From Deltaproteobacteria bacterium (GTDB lineage Bacteria > Myxococcota_A > UBA796 > CAJQPC01), in NCBI GenBank assembly GCA_016717595.1, contig JADKFE010000022.1, positions 1 through 64,000 on the forward strand: DNA of 64,000 bases, read 5' to 3'. The notes below the pieces were generated by a model, which searched no databases, was not told the origin of the DNA, and worked only from the letters and a program-made list of their open reading frames with translations. The position numbers were made by a program, and so were the translations under genes. The stretch's first letter is position 1. Every line of letters starts with the position of its first letter. Below are positions 9,468-18,264 of this stretch, piece after piece.

Positions 9468-11003
9468 CTAGCTCATCGCCCCGGCGCCTCGGCGCACGCC
9501 GATGACGTGGGTGCCCAGCACGATGAGGTCGTCGTCGTGGGCCGTGGCCTCGCCCACCACACGCTCCAGCCCCCGCCGGTCGGAGTGTAGGTAGGTCGGG
9601 CTTCGCTCGGAGAGGCTCGTGAGGCGGAGCTGGCCCTCACGGTCGGGGGTGAGCCGGGCGTGGCGGCGGCTGATGAGGGAGCGGTCGAGGTTGAAGCCCT
9701 CCTCACGGGCCCGGGCGGCGCGGGGGCCGGGGCACCAGGTGAGGTTCTCTTCGCCGCGCCGGTCGTGCACAGAGAAGCCGTGGCCTTGGGGATCTCGGCC
9801 AAGCTCGACGGCCTGCTTGAGGCTCACGAGCAGGTCGGCGGGGGAGAGGTTCACCAGCAGGCCGCGGTAAGGGCCGCTGGCCAAGGACGAGAAGCGGTGG
9901 TCGCTCGTGGACGTGCGCATGATGGCGCCGTGGTTCAAGGGGCGGCGCTCCCCGGCGCGCAGCGGCTGGCCGTTCACGCTCACCCCGGCGGCCAACGCCA
10001 GCACCGAGACACCCTCGACGCGCACCTCCACCCGGGCGACGGCGCCGTTGTCGCGGCTCACCCAGCGCGAGTCGCTCAGGAGGTCGAAGCTGTAGGCGGC
10101 GATGATGTTTGAGAAGGGCACCGCCGGCAGCGCCAGGCCAGCCAAGGTCAGGGCGTCTTCAGCCTCAAAGGACTGGGTGGAGGGCTGGGCGGGGTCGGTG
10201 GGCGGCTGGGGCACGATGGCGCCCAGGGCGCGGTCCAGGGCCTCGGGGGTGCTGATGAGCAGGTTGTGCCCACGCCCCAGCCACTCCAGCCGCGTCGCCG
10301 GGCTGAGCTGGTAGGCGTTGAGCCACACCCGCGCGGGGTCCATCACCGGCACGGCGTCCACAGCGCGCTGCAGCTCGGGGCTGCCCGGGGCGAAGCCCTC
10401 CAAGAGCACGATGGGGTCGGCGGGGATCACGCTCACCGGCACGTTGTGGCGCAGGCGCAGGAGGTGCGCCGAGCGCTGGGCGGAGGAGATCACCAGCGGC
10501 AGGTGGCAGCGGTGGCGCGGCACCACCCGGCAGACGGCGACCATGCCGGGGATGCCCTTGAGGGCCAAGGCGTCCAGGGGCTCCCAGGCCACCTCACGCT
10601 GGTTGAGGCACTGGCGGGTGACGTCGGTGATCCACAGCTCGCCGGGTTTGCCTTCAGCGTTCACCCGGGCGGCGAGGTTCACGATGTCGCCGAGCACGTC
10701 CTCGCCGATCTCCTCCACGTCCCCGGTGGCCGCCGCGAGCCGCAGCTCCAGCTCGTCCTCTAAGGCGACCTGCTCCAAGATCGCCTGCCCAGCCAAGGCG
10801 GCCTCGGTCGCCGAGTCAAAACACAGGAGCAGGCCGTCGCCCATGCGGTTCACGACCCGACCGCCATGGGCGAGCACCTGGGGCTCGACGAGGCGCTCGT
10901 GGGCGATGACGAGCTGACGCTGCTCCTCACGCTTGGAGTTGATGGACCGCGCGGTGTAGCCCACGAGGTCCGAGAACATCACCGTGCGTGTCGCCGTGCT
11001 CAA
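9468..11003 (-). CDS. Class III adenylate/guanylate cyclase with FHA domain (paralogue 1)
   Basis: A 511-residue protein starting at a TTG (11003) with GAGG seven bases upstream. Residues ~5-170 form a class III cyclase catalytic domain: metal Asp in MFSDLVGYT, second metal Asp in RMGDGLLL, and GDIVNLAAR with the transition-state Asn and Arg. The base-recognition Lys usually four residues before the second Asp is Asn here (VNRMGD), so nucleotide specificity is uncertain. The C-terminal half contains an FHA domain with ELGRD and SLISRRHARL, the phosphothreonine-binding signature. It probably links protein phosphorylation to cyclic-nucleotide signalling. Tandem with a ~50 % similar paralogue. 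Confidence 0.88.
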   Translation of the reverse strand: MSTATRTVMFSDLVGYTARSINSKREEQRQLVIAHERLVEPQVLAHGGRVVNRMGDGLLLCFDSATEAALAGQAILEQVALEDELELRLAAATGDVEEIGEDVLGDIVNLAARVNAEGKPGELWITDVTRQCLNQREVAWEPLDALALKGIPGMVAVCRVVPRHRCHLPLVISSAQRSAHLLRLRHNVPVSVIPADPIVLLEGFAPGSPELQRAVDAVPVMDPARVWLNAYQLSPATRLEWLGRGHNLLISTPEALDRALGAIVPQPPTDPAQPSTQSFEAEDALTLAGLALPAVPFSNIIAAYSFDLLSDSRWVSRDNGAVARVEVRVEGVSVLALAAGVSVNGQPLRAGERRPLNHGAIMRTSTSDHRFSSLASGPYRGLLVNLSPADLLVSLKQAVELGRDPQGHGFSVHDRRGEENLTWCPGPRAARAREEGFNLDRSLISRRHARLTPDREGQLRLTSLSERSPTYLHSDRRGLERVVGEATAHDDDLIVLGTHVIGVRRGAGAMS

Positions 11004-11106
11004 CGCCGCCTCGCCGTCAATCGTCCTGGCAAGGATACCGGAAGTAGGCCGATGGATCGGGCAAATGCGCCACGACCCTGAATCTAGGCCGCGAGGCCCT
11101 CACCGA

Positions 11107-12642
11107 CTAATCTTCGCCTTGTGGCCCACGAAGCCCGACGAGGGTGGTTCCGGCGATGACAAGATCGCCGAGATGAAGCGTGGCCTCGGTGTCAACCCGC
11201 TCTAAGGGCCGATGATCGGAGAAGATGAAGGTGGGGCAGCGGGGATGTAAGGACCGCAGGCGGTAGTGCCCGCCGCGCTCGACCTCCACCGCGGACTGCC
11301 GCCGACCGGCCAAGGCGCGGTCGAGGGTGAAGCCGCCCTCGCGGGCGCGAGCGGCGCGCGGGCCGGGGCACCAGCGGATGTTCTCTTGGCCACGACGGTC
11401 GGGCAACAAGAAGCCGGGGATCTGGGGTTCGCGGCCGATCTCGGTGACCTGGCCCACGGCGACGCCCATGGGGATGGGGGAGTCGTTGATGAACAGGCCG
11501 ATGTAGGGCGCGTCGTGGAGGAGCACGAAGCGGTGGCTGCCGCCTGGGCCGCTGAGGCTGGCGCCGTTGGCCAGAGGCAACGACTGCCCTGGGGCCAAGG
11601 GGCGGCCGTCTACGGACACCCCGGCGGCGATGGCGAGCACCTTCACGCCGGGCTGGCTCACCTCGACCCGCAAGACGGCCTGATCGCTGCGGTTCACCCA
11701 GCGGCGGTCGGAGAGCAGGTCGTAGGTGTAGCCCGCGACCACGTCCGCCATTGGAACGGCGGGCAGGGCCAAGCCCGAGAGCACGAGGTCGACCTCGGTG
11801 TCGGACTTGTCGATGATGATCGTGTCGCGGTCGATCTTGTGGCTGGTCTCGGCGCGCACCTCATCAAAGGCGCGGTCCACCGAGGCCGGGTGGCCGATGA
11901 CGAGGCCGTGGCCGTTGGACGTCCACTCCAGGCGGTCGGCGGGGCCGATGTGGTAGGCGCTGAGCCACAGCCGCGAGGGGTCGAGCACGGGGATGGAGTC
12001 CACGGCGCGCTTGAGCTCGACGCTGCCGGGGGCGAAGTTCTCGAAGAGGATCACCGGGTCGGCGGGCATGGCGCCGAGGGGCTCGTTGCGCCGCACGCGG
12101 AGGAGGTTTGAGGACTTGAACGCGTCGCGCACCTGGTTTGGCAGCCAGGCCTTGTGTTTGCCGACGACGCGGTAACACATCACCGGGCCGTGGATGCCCT
12201 TGAGGGTGACCTCACGCACGGGCTCCCAGGGGATCTCGGACTGGTTCATGCAGATGCGGGTGGACTCGGAGAACCAGCACTCGCCGGGGCCCGTGGCGCT
12301 GTTGATGCGGGAGGCGAGGTTCACCGCGTCGCCGAAGGCGTCGTTGGCGATCTCTTCGACGTCGCCCGTGGCCGCGCTCACCCGAATCTGGAAGGTGTTC
12401 GCTGAGGCGACCTTCTCGATGATGTCCCGACCGGCCTGGGCGGCGTCGGTCGCGGAGTCAAAAAGAGCCATGAACGCGTCGCCAAGCTCTTTGACGACAC
12501 GCCCGCCGCGCTTCAGGAGGATGGGCTCCACCAGCCGCCGGTGCTCGTCGAGGAGGCGACGTAGCCCTTCACGGTCGATGTTGCCCGTCTTCTCGGTGTA
12601 GTTGACGAGGTCCGTGAAGACGACGGTCCTCGTTGCGGTGGC
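11107..12642 (-). CDS. Class III cyclase with degenerate FHA domain (paralogue 2)
   Basis: A paralogue of the downstream gene with the same architecture. The cyclase domain keeps both metal Asp residues (VVFTDLVNYT, KELGDAFMALF), the usual base-recognition Lys (VKELGD) and GDAVNLASR, so it looks catalytically competent. The FHA region keeps EIGRE, but the SxxSRRHA core is replaced by ALAGRRQSAV, so phosphothreonine binding is doubtful. I chose the TTG at 12642 (MATATRTVVFTDL): it aligns with the paralogue's start and has GGAGAG at a good distance. A TTG seven codons upstream is possible. Separated by ~100 bases from paralogue 1, likely cotranscribed. Confidence 0.87.
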   Translation of the reverse strand, partial: ATATRTVVFTDLVNYTEKTGNIDREGLRRLLDEHRRLVEPILLKRGGRVVKELGDAFMALFDSATDAAQAGRDIIEKVASANTFQIRVSAATGDVEEIANDAFGDAVNLASRINSATGPGECWFSESTRICMNQSEIPWEPVREVTLKGIHGPVMCYRVVGKHKAWLPNQVRDAFKSSNLLRVRRNEPLGAMPADPVILFENFAPGSVELKRAVDSIPVLDPSRLWLSAYHIGPADRLEWTSNGHGLVIGHPASVDRAFDEVRAETSHKIDRDTIIIDKSDTEVDLVLSGLALPAVPMADVVAGYTYDLLSDRRWVNRSDQAVLRVEVSQPGVKVLAIAAGVSVDGRPLAPGQSLPLANGASLSGPGGSHRFVLLHDAPYIGLFINDSPIPMGVAVGQVTEIGREPQIPGFLLPDRRGQENIRWCPGPRAARAREGGFTLDRALAGRRQSAVEVERGGHYRLRSLHPRCPTFIFSDHRPLERVDTEATLHLGDLVIAGTTLVGLRGPQGED

Positions 12643-12739
12643 CAAAGGGCTCTCTCCTGACAATGTGGGAAGTGGACTCTACCAGAATCAGCGCGCCGTT
12701 GTTCTTGCCCCGATGTCGCCTCTGAATCAAGGCCGCAGC

Positions 12740-12786
12740 GCGCGGGATCCTGGAAAAAAATGAGCGGACGACGAGCGCGGGATCCT
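12740..12786. repeat. 12-bp direct repeat in a divergent promoter region
   Basis: GCGCGGGATCCT occurs at 12740-12751 and again at 12775-12786, 35 bases apart, in the ~210-base space between the divergent cyclase and gltX genes. The half-sites contain the palindrome GGATCC. It could be a paired operator or chance; nothing else in this gap is recognisable apart from a poly-A stretch. Confidence 0.4.
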
Positions 12787-12850
12787 CGTGCGCGCGGCGC
12801 GCGGGCGGCGCGCTCAGGTTAGGGGGTGCGCCCTCAAGGAGCCGCCGCTT

Positions 12851-14485
12851 ATGGTCCCCGATCAGGTCCGCTGTCGTTTCGCCCCCTCACCCACCGGCCG
12901 CCTGCACGTCGGCGGCGCCCGCACCGCGCTGTTCAACCTGCTCTTCGCCCGGCGCACCGGCGGGACGATGATCCTGCGCATCGAAGACACGGACCAGCTC
13001 CGCTCAAGCCTCGCCTCAGAGCGGCTGATCTTTGAGGATCTGCGCTGGCTGGGCATCATCGCCGATGAGAGCCCCGAGCACGGCGGCGCGTACGGCCCCT
13101 ACCGCCAGTCCGAGCGCCTGCACCGCTACAAAGAGGTCGCCCAGGCGCTCATCGACGCGGGGCAAGCCTATGAGGCCTGGGAGTCGAACGAGGAGCTCGA
13201 CGCCCTGCGCAAGGCCGCCGAGGGCAGCGCCCAGGGCGCGCTCAAGTACCGCCGCCGGGCGTACACCCCGGAGCAGCTCGCCGAGTACCGCGCTGAGGGC
13301 CGCCTGCCCGTGGTGCGGCTGAAGGTGGCGGGCACCGGTCAGCGTTTTGTGGACCTCATCTTGGGGGAGGTCTCCGTGGCGGCGGAAGACCTAGAGGACT
13401 TCGTCATCCTCAAGGGCGACGGCTTCCCCACCTACCACTTCGCCGTGGTGGTGGACGACCACGACATGCGCGTCACCCACGTCCTCCGCGCGCAGGAGCA
13501 CCTGCTCAACACCACCAAACACCTCGCCATCTACCAGGCGCTCGGCTGGTCGCCGCCCGAGCACGGGCACATGCCGCTCATCTTCTCGATGGAGGGCGGC
13601 AAGATGTCCAAGCGGGACAAAGCGAAGACCGCCCGGGCGAGGTGCCTCGCTGATGGCCACAGCGCCGCGGCCTTGGCCCAGCGCACGGGGCTTGACGAGG
13701 CCCTGCTCGCCGACTTCTTGGCCAAGAAGACCGACGACGTCGAGATCGCCTTGGCCATCGGCGCGGCGCTCAAGCTGGAGCTGCCGGAGATCGACGTGGT
13801 CGACTTCCGCGCCGCTGGGTATCTCCCCGAGGCCCTGGTGAACTTCTTGGCGCTTCTGGGCTGGAACGCCGGGGTAGGGGATCGTGAGCTCTACACCCTG
13901 GACGAGCTTGGCGAGGCGTTCAGCCTCGACCGCGTGGGCAGCACCGCCGCCCGCTTCGACCGCGACAAGCTGCGCTGGATGAACGGCCTCTACATCCGCC
14001 AGGCCTCCGACGAGCGCCTGCTGCGTGGCCTGCGGGAGTACGCGGCCATCAACGACACGCCCCTGGCGACGGCCTCGGATGACACCCTGCTCAAGCTCAT
14101 CACGCTGTACAAGGAGCGGGCGACGACCCTGCGTGAGCTCGACCTCTCCGCGCGCTTCTTCTTTGAGCGCCCGACGGAGTGGGGCCCCGAGAAGCCCCTC
14201 AAGAAGCAGCTCCTCAACGGGCGCGGCCTGCCCAACCTCGCCGCCGCCCGCGAGGCCCTCGCCGCCCAGGCCGACTGGAGCGAGGCGGCGCTGGAGGCCC
14301 TGGTGCACGCCCTCGCTGAAGCCCGCTGTGACGGCAAACTCGGCGAGATCGCCCAGCCCCTACGCATCGCCGTGAGCGGCGGGCCGGTGTCGCCGCCCCT
14401 GTTTGGGGTGCTCGCGCTTCTGGGCAAAGACGAGAGCTTGGCGCGGATCGACGCTTGCGCCGCGCGTTTTGGCGCCTCGGCCTGA
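12851..14485 (+). CDS. gltX: Glutamyl-tRNA synthetase
   Basis: Charges tRNA-Glu with glutamate. Start is the ATG at 12851, preceded by AAGGAG at 12836-12841 with nine-base spacing; this gives 544 residues. Class I signatures are RFAPSPTGRLHVGGART (HIGH region) and GGKMSKRDK (KMSKS). The motif EDTD-type segment (RIEDTDQLRS) is typical. There is an extra ~60-residue helical segment between KMSKR and the anticodon-binding part (DVVDFRAAGYLPEALVNFL), which is longer than in E. coli. Whether it is discriminating or non-discriminating cannot be told here. It is followed at ~110 bases by grpE and dnaK. Confidence 0.95.
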   Translation: MVPDQVRCRFAPSPTGRLHVGGARTALFNLLFARRTGGTMILRIEDTDQLRSSLASERLIFEDLRWLGIIADESPEHGGAYGPYRQSERLHRYKEVAQALIDAGQAYEAWESNEELDALRKAAEGSAQGALKYRRRAYTPEQLAEYRAEGRLPVVRLKVAGTGQRFVDLILGEVSVAAEDLEDFVILKGDGFPTYHFAVVVDDHDMRVTHVLRAQEHLLNTTKHLAIYQALGWSPPEHGHMPLIFSMEGGKMSKRDKAKTARARCLADGHSAAALAQRTGLDEALLADFLAKKTDDVEIALAIGAALKLELPEIDVVDFRAAGYLPEALVNFLALLGWNAGVGDRELYTLDELGEAFSLDRVGSTAARFDRDKLRWMNGLYIRQASDERLLRGLREYAAINDTPLATASDDTLLKLITLYKERATTLRELDLSARFFFERPTEWGPEKPLKKQLLNGRGLPNLAAAREALAAQADWSEAALEALVHALAEARCDGKLGEIAQPLRIAVSGGPVSPPLFGVLALLGKDESLARIDACAARFGASA

Positions 14486-14594
14486 TCCCCTTCACCCCGA
14501 GACCCCGTGACGCGCCGCGCGCGGCGCTGGGGTTGACCTTGGGCGACGCTTGGGGGAGAATCCTGCGGTCATCCTCATTGACGAGGCGTCATCC

Positions 14595-15572
14595 ATGCCC
14601 CAGGAAAGGGACCCCGTGCGAGCCGAACCGGACGTTGTCGACGAGAGCCTCTTCGCTCCCTCCATCGAGGGGGCCGATGAGCTGATCGCCGCGGCCCTCG
14701 CGTCGGTCGAACAGCACCTCAGCGCGGCGAAGCCAGCGCCCGCGCTGCCCGCGCCTCCGCCGCCGCCGCCCGCGGTAGAGCTCGACATCGACCTGCGCGC
14801 CTTCAACGACACGATCCCCCCCGACGACGGCGACGCCGGAGAGGCCGTCGGCGCGCCCGATCCCGAGTGGATCGTCGGCGAAGAGCGCGCCCCCGCCGAG
14901 GCCCAAAGCCGCGCGCTCAAAGAGGCCCAGGCCCGCGCCGCCGAGCTTGAAGAGGAGCTGGCCCACACCCGCGCCAAGCTCAAGGACGTGCGAGAGCGGG
15001 GGAACAAGCTCCATGTTCGCCATGAGCGCCTCAAGGAGCTCTACGAGCGGCTGCGCCAAGAGCACGACGCGCTCAATTTGGGCGCGGTGAACCAGGCCCG
15101 GGTGCTCGCCGAGCTGCGCACCTTGGCCCAGCGTCTGGAGGAGGACCGCGAGCGCGCCAAGGGCCGCCACGGTCGTGAGCTCACCGACATGAAACGTTTC
15201 GGCAATGAGGCGTTCATCCGTGAGCTTCTGCCCGTGCTCGACCACCTGGAGCTCGCGTTCTCCCACCGCGAACAAGAGCCCATGCAGCTCGCCGAGGGCG
15301 TGCGCATCATCATCTCCCAGCTCCAGCACGTCTTAGAGCGCATCGGCCTCACCCGGGTGGTGGGCGAGCGCGGCGAGCGCTTTGATCCCTCCTTCCACGA
15401 GGCGATCTCCTACATTCACAGCGAAGGCTTAGAGTCCGGGCAGATCAGCGAGACCCATCAGGTGGGCTACACCCTGAACGGTCGCCTCATGCGCGCCGCG
15501 CGGGTGACCGTCGCGCGCTCGGCGACCGCGGGGTCGTCTCCTGCGCAGAGCCCCACGCCCAGCGACGAGTAG
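14595..15572 (+). CDS. grpE: GrpE nucleotide-exchange factor with long acidic N-terminus
   Basis: A 325-residue protein, much longer than usual GrpE (~200). Residues 1-90 are an acidic Ala/Pro-rich extension. Residues ~95-190 form a long coiled coil. The C-terminal GrpE head is clear: MKRFGNEAFIRELLPVLDHLELA, GVRIIISQLQHVLERIGL and FDPSFHEAISYI. GrpE releases ADP from DnaK, and dnaK is the next gene, which supports the call. I chose the ATG at 14595, with GAGG eight bases upstream, over an upstream TTG in frame. Confidence 0.93.
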   Translation: MPQERDPVRAEPDVVDESLFAPSIEGADELIAAALASVEQHLSAAKPAPALPAPPPPPPAVELDIDLRAFNDTIPPDDGDAGEAVGAPDPEWIVGEERAPAEAQSRALKEAQARAAELEEELAHTRAKLKDVRERGNKLHVRHERLKELYERLRQEHDALNLGAVNQARVLAELRTLAQRLEEDRERAKGRHGRELTDMKRFGNEAFIRELLPVLDHLELAFSHREQEPMQLAEGVRIIISQLQHVLERIGLTRVVGERGERFDPSFHEAISYIHSEGLESGQISETHQVGYTLNGRLMRAARVTVARSATAGSSPAQSPTPSDE

Positions 15573-15665
15573 GGATCTCCCGGTCAAAGGCACGTCATCC
15601 TCAGTTTCTCGGCGAGTTATGCTCGCGCGACGCGGTCGGGATCGGCCGTCGGAGGCGGTCAGAAG

Positions 15666-17516
15666 ATGTCCAAGATTATCGGCATAGACCTCGGCACCAC
15701 CAACTCTTGTGTGGCGATCCTCGAAGACGGCGAGCCCCTCGTCATCCCCAACGAGGAGGGCAGCCGCACCACCCCGTCCGTGGTGGCGTTTAACTCCGAG
15801 GGTGAGCGCCTCGTCGGGCAGACCGCCCGCCGCCAGGCCGTCACCAACGCGGAGCGCACGTTCTACGCCGTGAAGCGCCTGATCGGCCGCCGCTTTGACG
15901 ACGAGTCCATCGCCCACACCTCAGCGCTCGTGCCCTACCGCATCGTCGCCTCCGACCGCGGCGACGCCTGGGTGGGCCTCGATGACCAGCGCCTCTCGCC
16001 GCCCCAGGTGAGCGCCATCGTCTTGGAGAAGATGAAGGCCAGCGCTGAGGCGTACTTGGGCGAGAAGGTCGATCGCGCGGTGATCACCGTCCCGGCGTAC
16101 TTCAACGACTCCCAGCGCCAGGCCACCAAAGACGCCGCGCGTATCGCCGGGCTCACCTGCGAGCGCATCATCAACGAGCCCACGGCGGCGGCCTTGGCCT
16201 ATGGCAAAGCCAGCCACGCCAACGGCCTCATCGCCGTGTTTGACCTCGGCGGCGGCACCTTCGACGTCTCGATCCTCCAGCTTGAGGACTCGGTGTTTGA
16301 GGTGCGCGCCACGAACGGCGACACCTTCTTGGGCGGCGAAGACTTCGACAACCGCATCGTCGAGGCCCTGCTCGACGACTTCAAGGCCAAACACGGCATC
16401 GATCTCAGCGACGACGTCGTGGCGATGCAGCGCATCAAGGAGGCCTCCGAGAAGGCCAAACACGAGCTGTCGTCGTCGCCGTCTACGGAGATCACCCTGG
16501 CGTTCATCGCCACGGGCAAGTCCGGGCCCATCCACCTCACCTACCACATGACCCGGCCCGACCTTGAGAAGCTCGTCGGTGACCTGATCGACCGCCTGGA
16601 GGTGCCCTGCCGCGCGGCGATGGCCGACGCCGGGGTCACCGCCAAAGACATCCAGACGGTGCTGCTCGTCGGCGGCATGACGCGGATGCCCCGGGTGAAG
16701 CAGAAGGTGCAGGAGATCTTCGGCAAACCCCCTGAGGACGGCATCAACCCCGATGAGGTCGTCGCCGTCGGCGCGGCGATTCAGGGCTCGGTGCTCACCG
16801 GTGAGGTGAAGGACGTCTTGCTGTTGGACGTGACGCCGCTCACGCTCAGCCTGGAGGTCGCCGGAGGCTTGGTAGAGCCGATCATCGAGCGCAACTCCAC
16901 CATCCCTTGCCGCAAGTCCAAGGTCTTCACCACGGCGCTCGACAACCAAGACATGGTGCGTGTGCACGTCGTCCAGGGCGAGCGTGAGATGGCTGAAGAC
17001 AACAAGTCTTTGGGCCGCTTAGAGATGCACGGCATCCCGCCCGCGCCGCGCGGCATGCCCGAGATCGAGGTCACCTTCGAGATCGACGCCAACGGCATCC
17101 TCAAGATCCAGGCGAAGGATCTCGGCACGGGCAAGGCCCAGTCGATGCGGGTGGTCTCCAGCTCCGGCCTGTCCGATGACGACGTGAAGCAGATGCTGCA
17201 GGACGCCGCGCAGTACCGGGCTGAAGACTCCGAGCGTAAGCTCACCGCAGAGGCCAAAAACCAGCTTGAGGGCCTGATCTACACCACACGCCGCTCGCTG
17301 AACGAGTACGGCGCCTCGCTCTCCGCTGAAGACCGCGCGGCCATCGTCGACGCCTTACGCGCGGCGGACGAGAGCCTCGACGGCTCGGGGCCTGAGCAGC
17401 TCCAGGCGAGCTACGAGAACCTCGCCGTCACCGCCCAGCGCCTCGCCGAGAGCATCTACGCCGCCGCCGCCGAGTCCATGGACGACGACGACTGGGAGGT
17501 TGACGACGAGGGCTGA
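15666..17516 (+). CDS. dnaK: Chaperone DnaK (Hsp70)
   Basis: A 616-residue Hsp70. It has IIGIDLGTTNSCVAI at the N-terminus, IINEPTAAALAYG and FDLGGGTFDVSIL in the ATPase domain and LLVGGMTRMPRVK. The substrate-binding domain follows (LLDVTPLTLSLEVAGG) and the protein ends in an acidic tail, MDDDDWEVDDEG, in place of the usual EEVD-like or Gly-rich linker end. It refolds proteins with GrpE (upstream) and a DnaJ, which is not in the window. A strong hairpin follows the stop. Confidence 0.97.
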   Translation: MSKIIGIDLGTTNSCVAILEDGEPLVIPNEEGSRTTPSVVAFNSEGERLVGQTARRQAVTNAERTFYAVKRLIGRRFDDESIAHTSALVPYRIVASDRGDAWVGLDDQRLSPPQVSAIVLEKMKASAEAYLGEKVDRAVITVPAYFNDSQRQATKDAARIAGLTCERIINEPTAAALAYGKASHANGLIAVFDLGGGTFDVSILQLEDSVFEVRATNGDTFLGGEDFDNRIVEALLDDFKAKHGIDLSDDVVAMQRIKEASEKAKHELSSSPSTEITLAFIATGKSGPIHLTYHMTRPDLEKLVGDLIDRLEVPCRAAMADAGVTAKDIQTVLLVGGMTRMPRVKQKVQEIFGKPPEDGINPDEVVAVGAAIQGSVLTGEVKDVLLLDVTPLTLSLEVAGGLVEPIIERNSTIPCRKSKVFTTALDNQDMVRVHVVQGEREMAEDNKSLGRLEMHGIPPAPRGMPEIEVTFEIDANGILKIQAKDLGTGKAQSMRVVSSSGLSDDDVKQMLQDAAQYRAEDSERKLTAEAKNQLEGLIYTTRRSLNEYGASLSAEDRAAIVDALRAADESLDGSGPEQLQASYENLAVTAQRLAESIYAAAAESMDDDDWEVDDEG

Positions 17517-17546
17517 GCCCCCTGCGGCTCCGCCTCACCACGCCTT

Positions 17547-17578
17547 GAGCGCCCTCCCGACGACGGTGGAGGGCGCTC
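17547..17578 (+). terminator. Hairpin downstream of dnaK
   Basis: A perfect 11-bp stem (GAGCGCCCTCC at 17547-17557 with GGAGGGCGCTC at 17568-17578) and a 10-base loop, 30 bases after the dnaK stop. Only a weak T-rich sequence follows, so it may need Rho or be a partial terminator. Confidence 0.6.
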
Positions 17579-17898
17579 GGCGTCTTGTTCGGCCTGGCCC
17601 ACCTTGAGATCCTCACGGTTCTTAAGACAGCGCTGTTCCGCGCTGGCGACAATCCCGTCCCGCTGAGCGAGCCCTCGCTCGGAATGGCCCGGTTTCCCTT
17701 CAGAATTTGTCTTCTTGGCGGGTTCGCGGCGAACGCCTGACCGCTTCACAGGTCGTCGTACTCAAAGTTGTTTGAAATATACAAACTATGTGCATGCATA
17801 AACCTGCATTAGTCCGTGTGAAATTCTCATGTAATGCAGCAAGAGTCCTCAAAGTGTATACATTGTATGAACAGAACGAAACAACCCCAGAGGGCTCT
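17579..17898 (+). promoter_or_regulatory. AT-rich leader of the Roadblock-PYP operon
   Basis: About 320 bases without a convincing gene. The second half (17740-17885) is strikingly AT-rich compared with the rest of the window. It contains TTGAAA 17 bases before TGCATA, a weak sigma70-like pair, and a GTATAC dyad within TGTATACATTGTATGA just upstream of the gene. This is the most likely promoter/operator of the three-gene operon that follows; an in-frame upstream ATG exists but lacks coding character. Confidence 0.45.
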
Positions 17899-18252
17899 AT
17901 GACGAACCAAGAAGTATGCGCTCAGCTCCACAAACTCAGCCCCGAGGTTGAGGTCGTCGCTTTGGTCGGGCCCAGCGGCGCGCTGGAGGGCTATGTCGGA
18001 CCCGCCGAGGTGGAGGCCATCGTGGGCCCGATGCTCACGCCGCTGTTCACCCTCGCGGATCGCGCTGGGCAAGAGCTGGGCCGGGGGGTGCTGAACCTCT
18101 TGATCACCGAGGGCAGCCGCGGGCTCATCGTCGCCCATGACCTCGGCGGCGGTCGCGCCTTGGCCCTGGTCGTGCGGCCTGGGGCGGCGTTGGGCCTCCT
18201 TCTGGACGACCTCCGCGCGGCGGCCGACCAGCTCAACCGCCTCGCGGCGTAG
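17899..18252 (+). CDS. Roadblock/LC7 (MglB-like) domain protein
   Basis: A 117-residue single-domain protein. The pattern (LSPEVEVVALVGPSGALEGYV, MLTPLFTLADRAGQELGRG, LITEGSRGLIVAHDLGGGRALALVVRP) fits Roadblock/LC7 proteins such as MglB, which act as dimeric platforms or GTPase-activating partners of small Ras-like GTPases. No MglA-like GTPase is in the window. Start is the ATG at 17899 with an AGAGGG Shine-Dalgarno just upstream. It is 12 bases from the next gene, forming an operon with the coiled-coil and PYP-like genes. Confidence 0.75.
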   Translation: MTNQEVCAQLHKLSPEVEVVALVGPSGALEGYVGPAEVEAIVGPMLTPLFTLADRAGQELGRGVLNLLITEGSRGLIVAHDLGGGRALALVVRPGAALGLLLDDLRAAADQLNRLAA

Positions 18253-18264
18253 GGGGGACAGACC

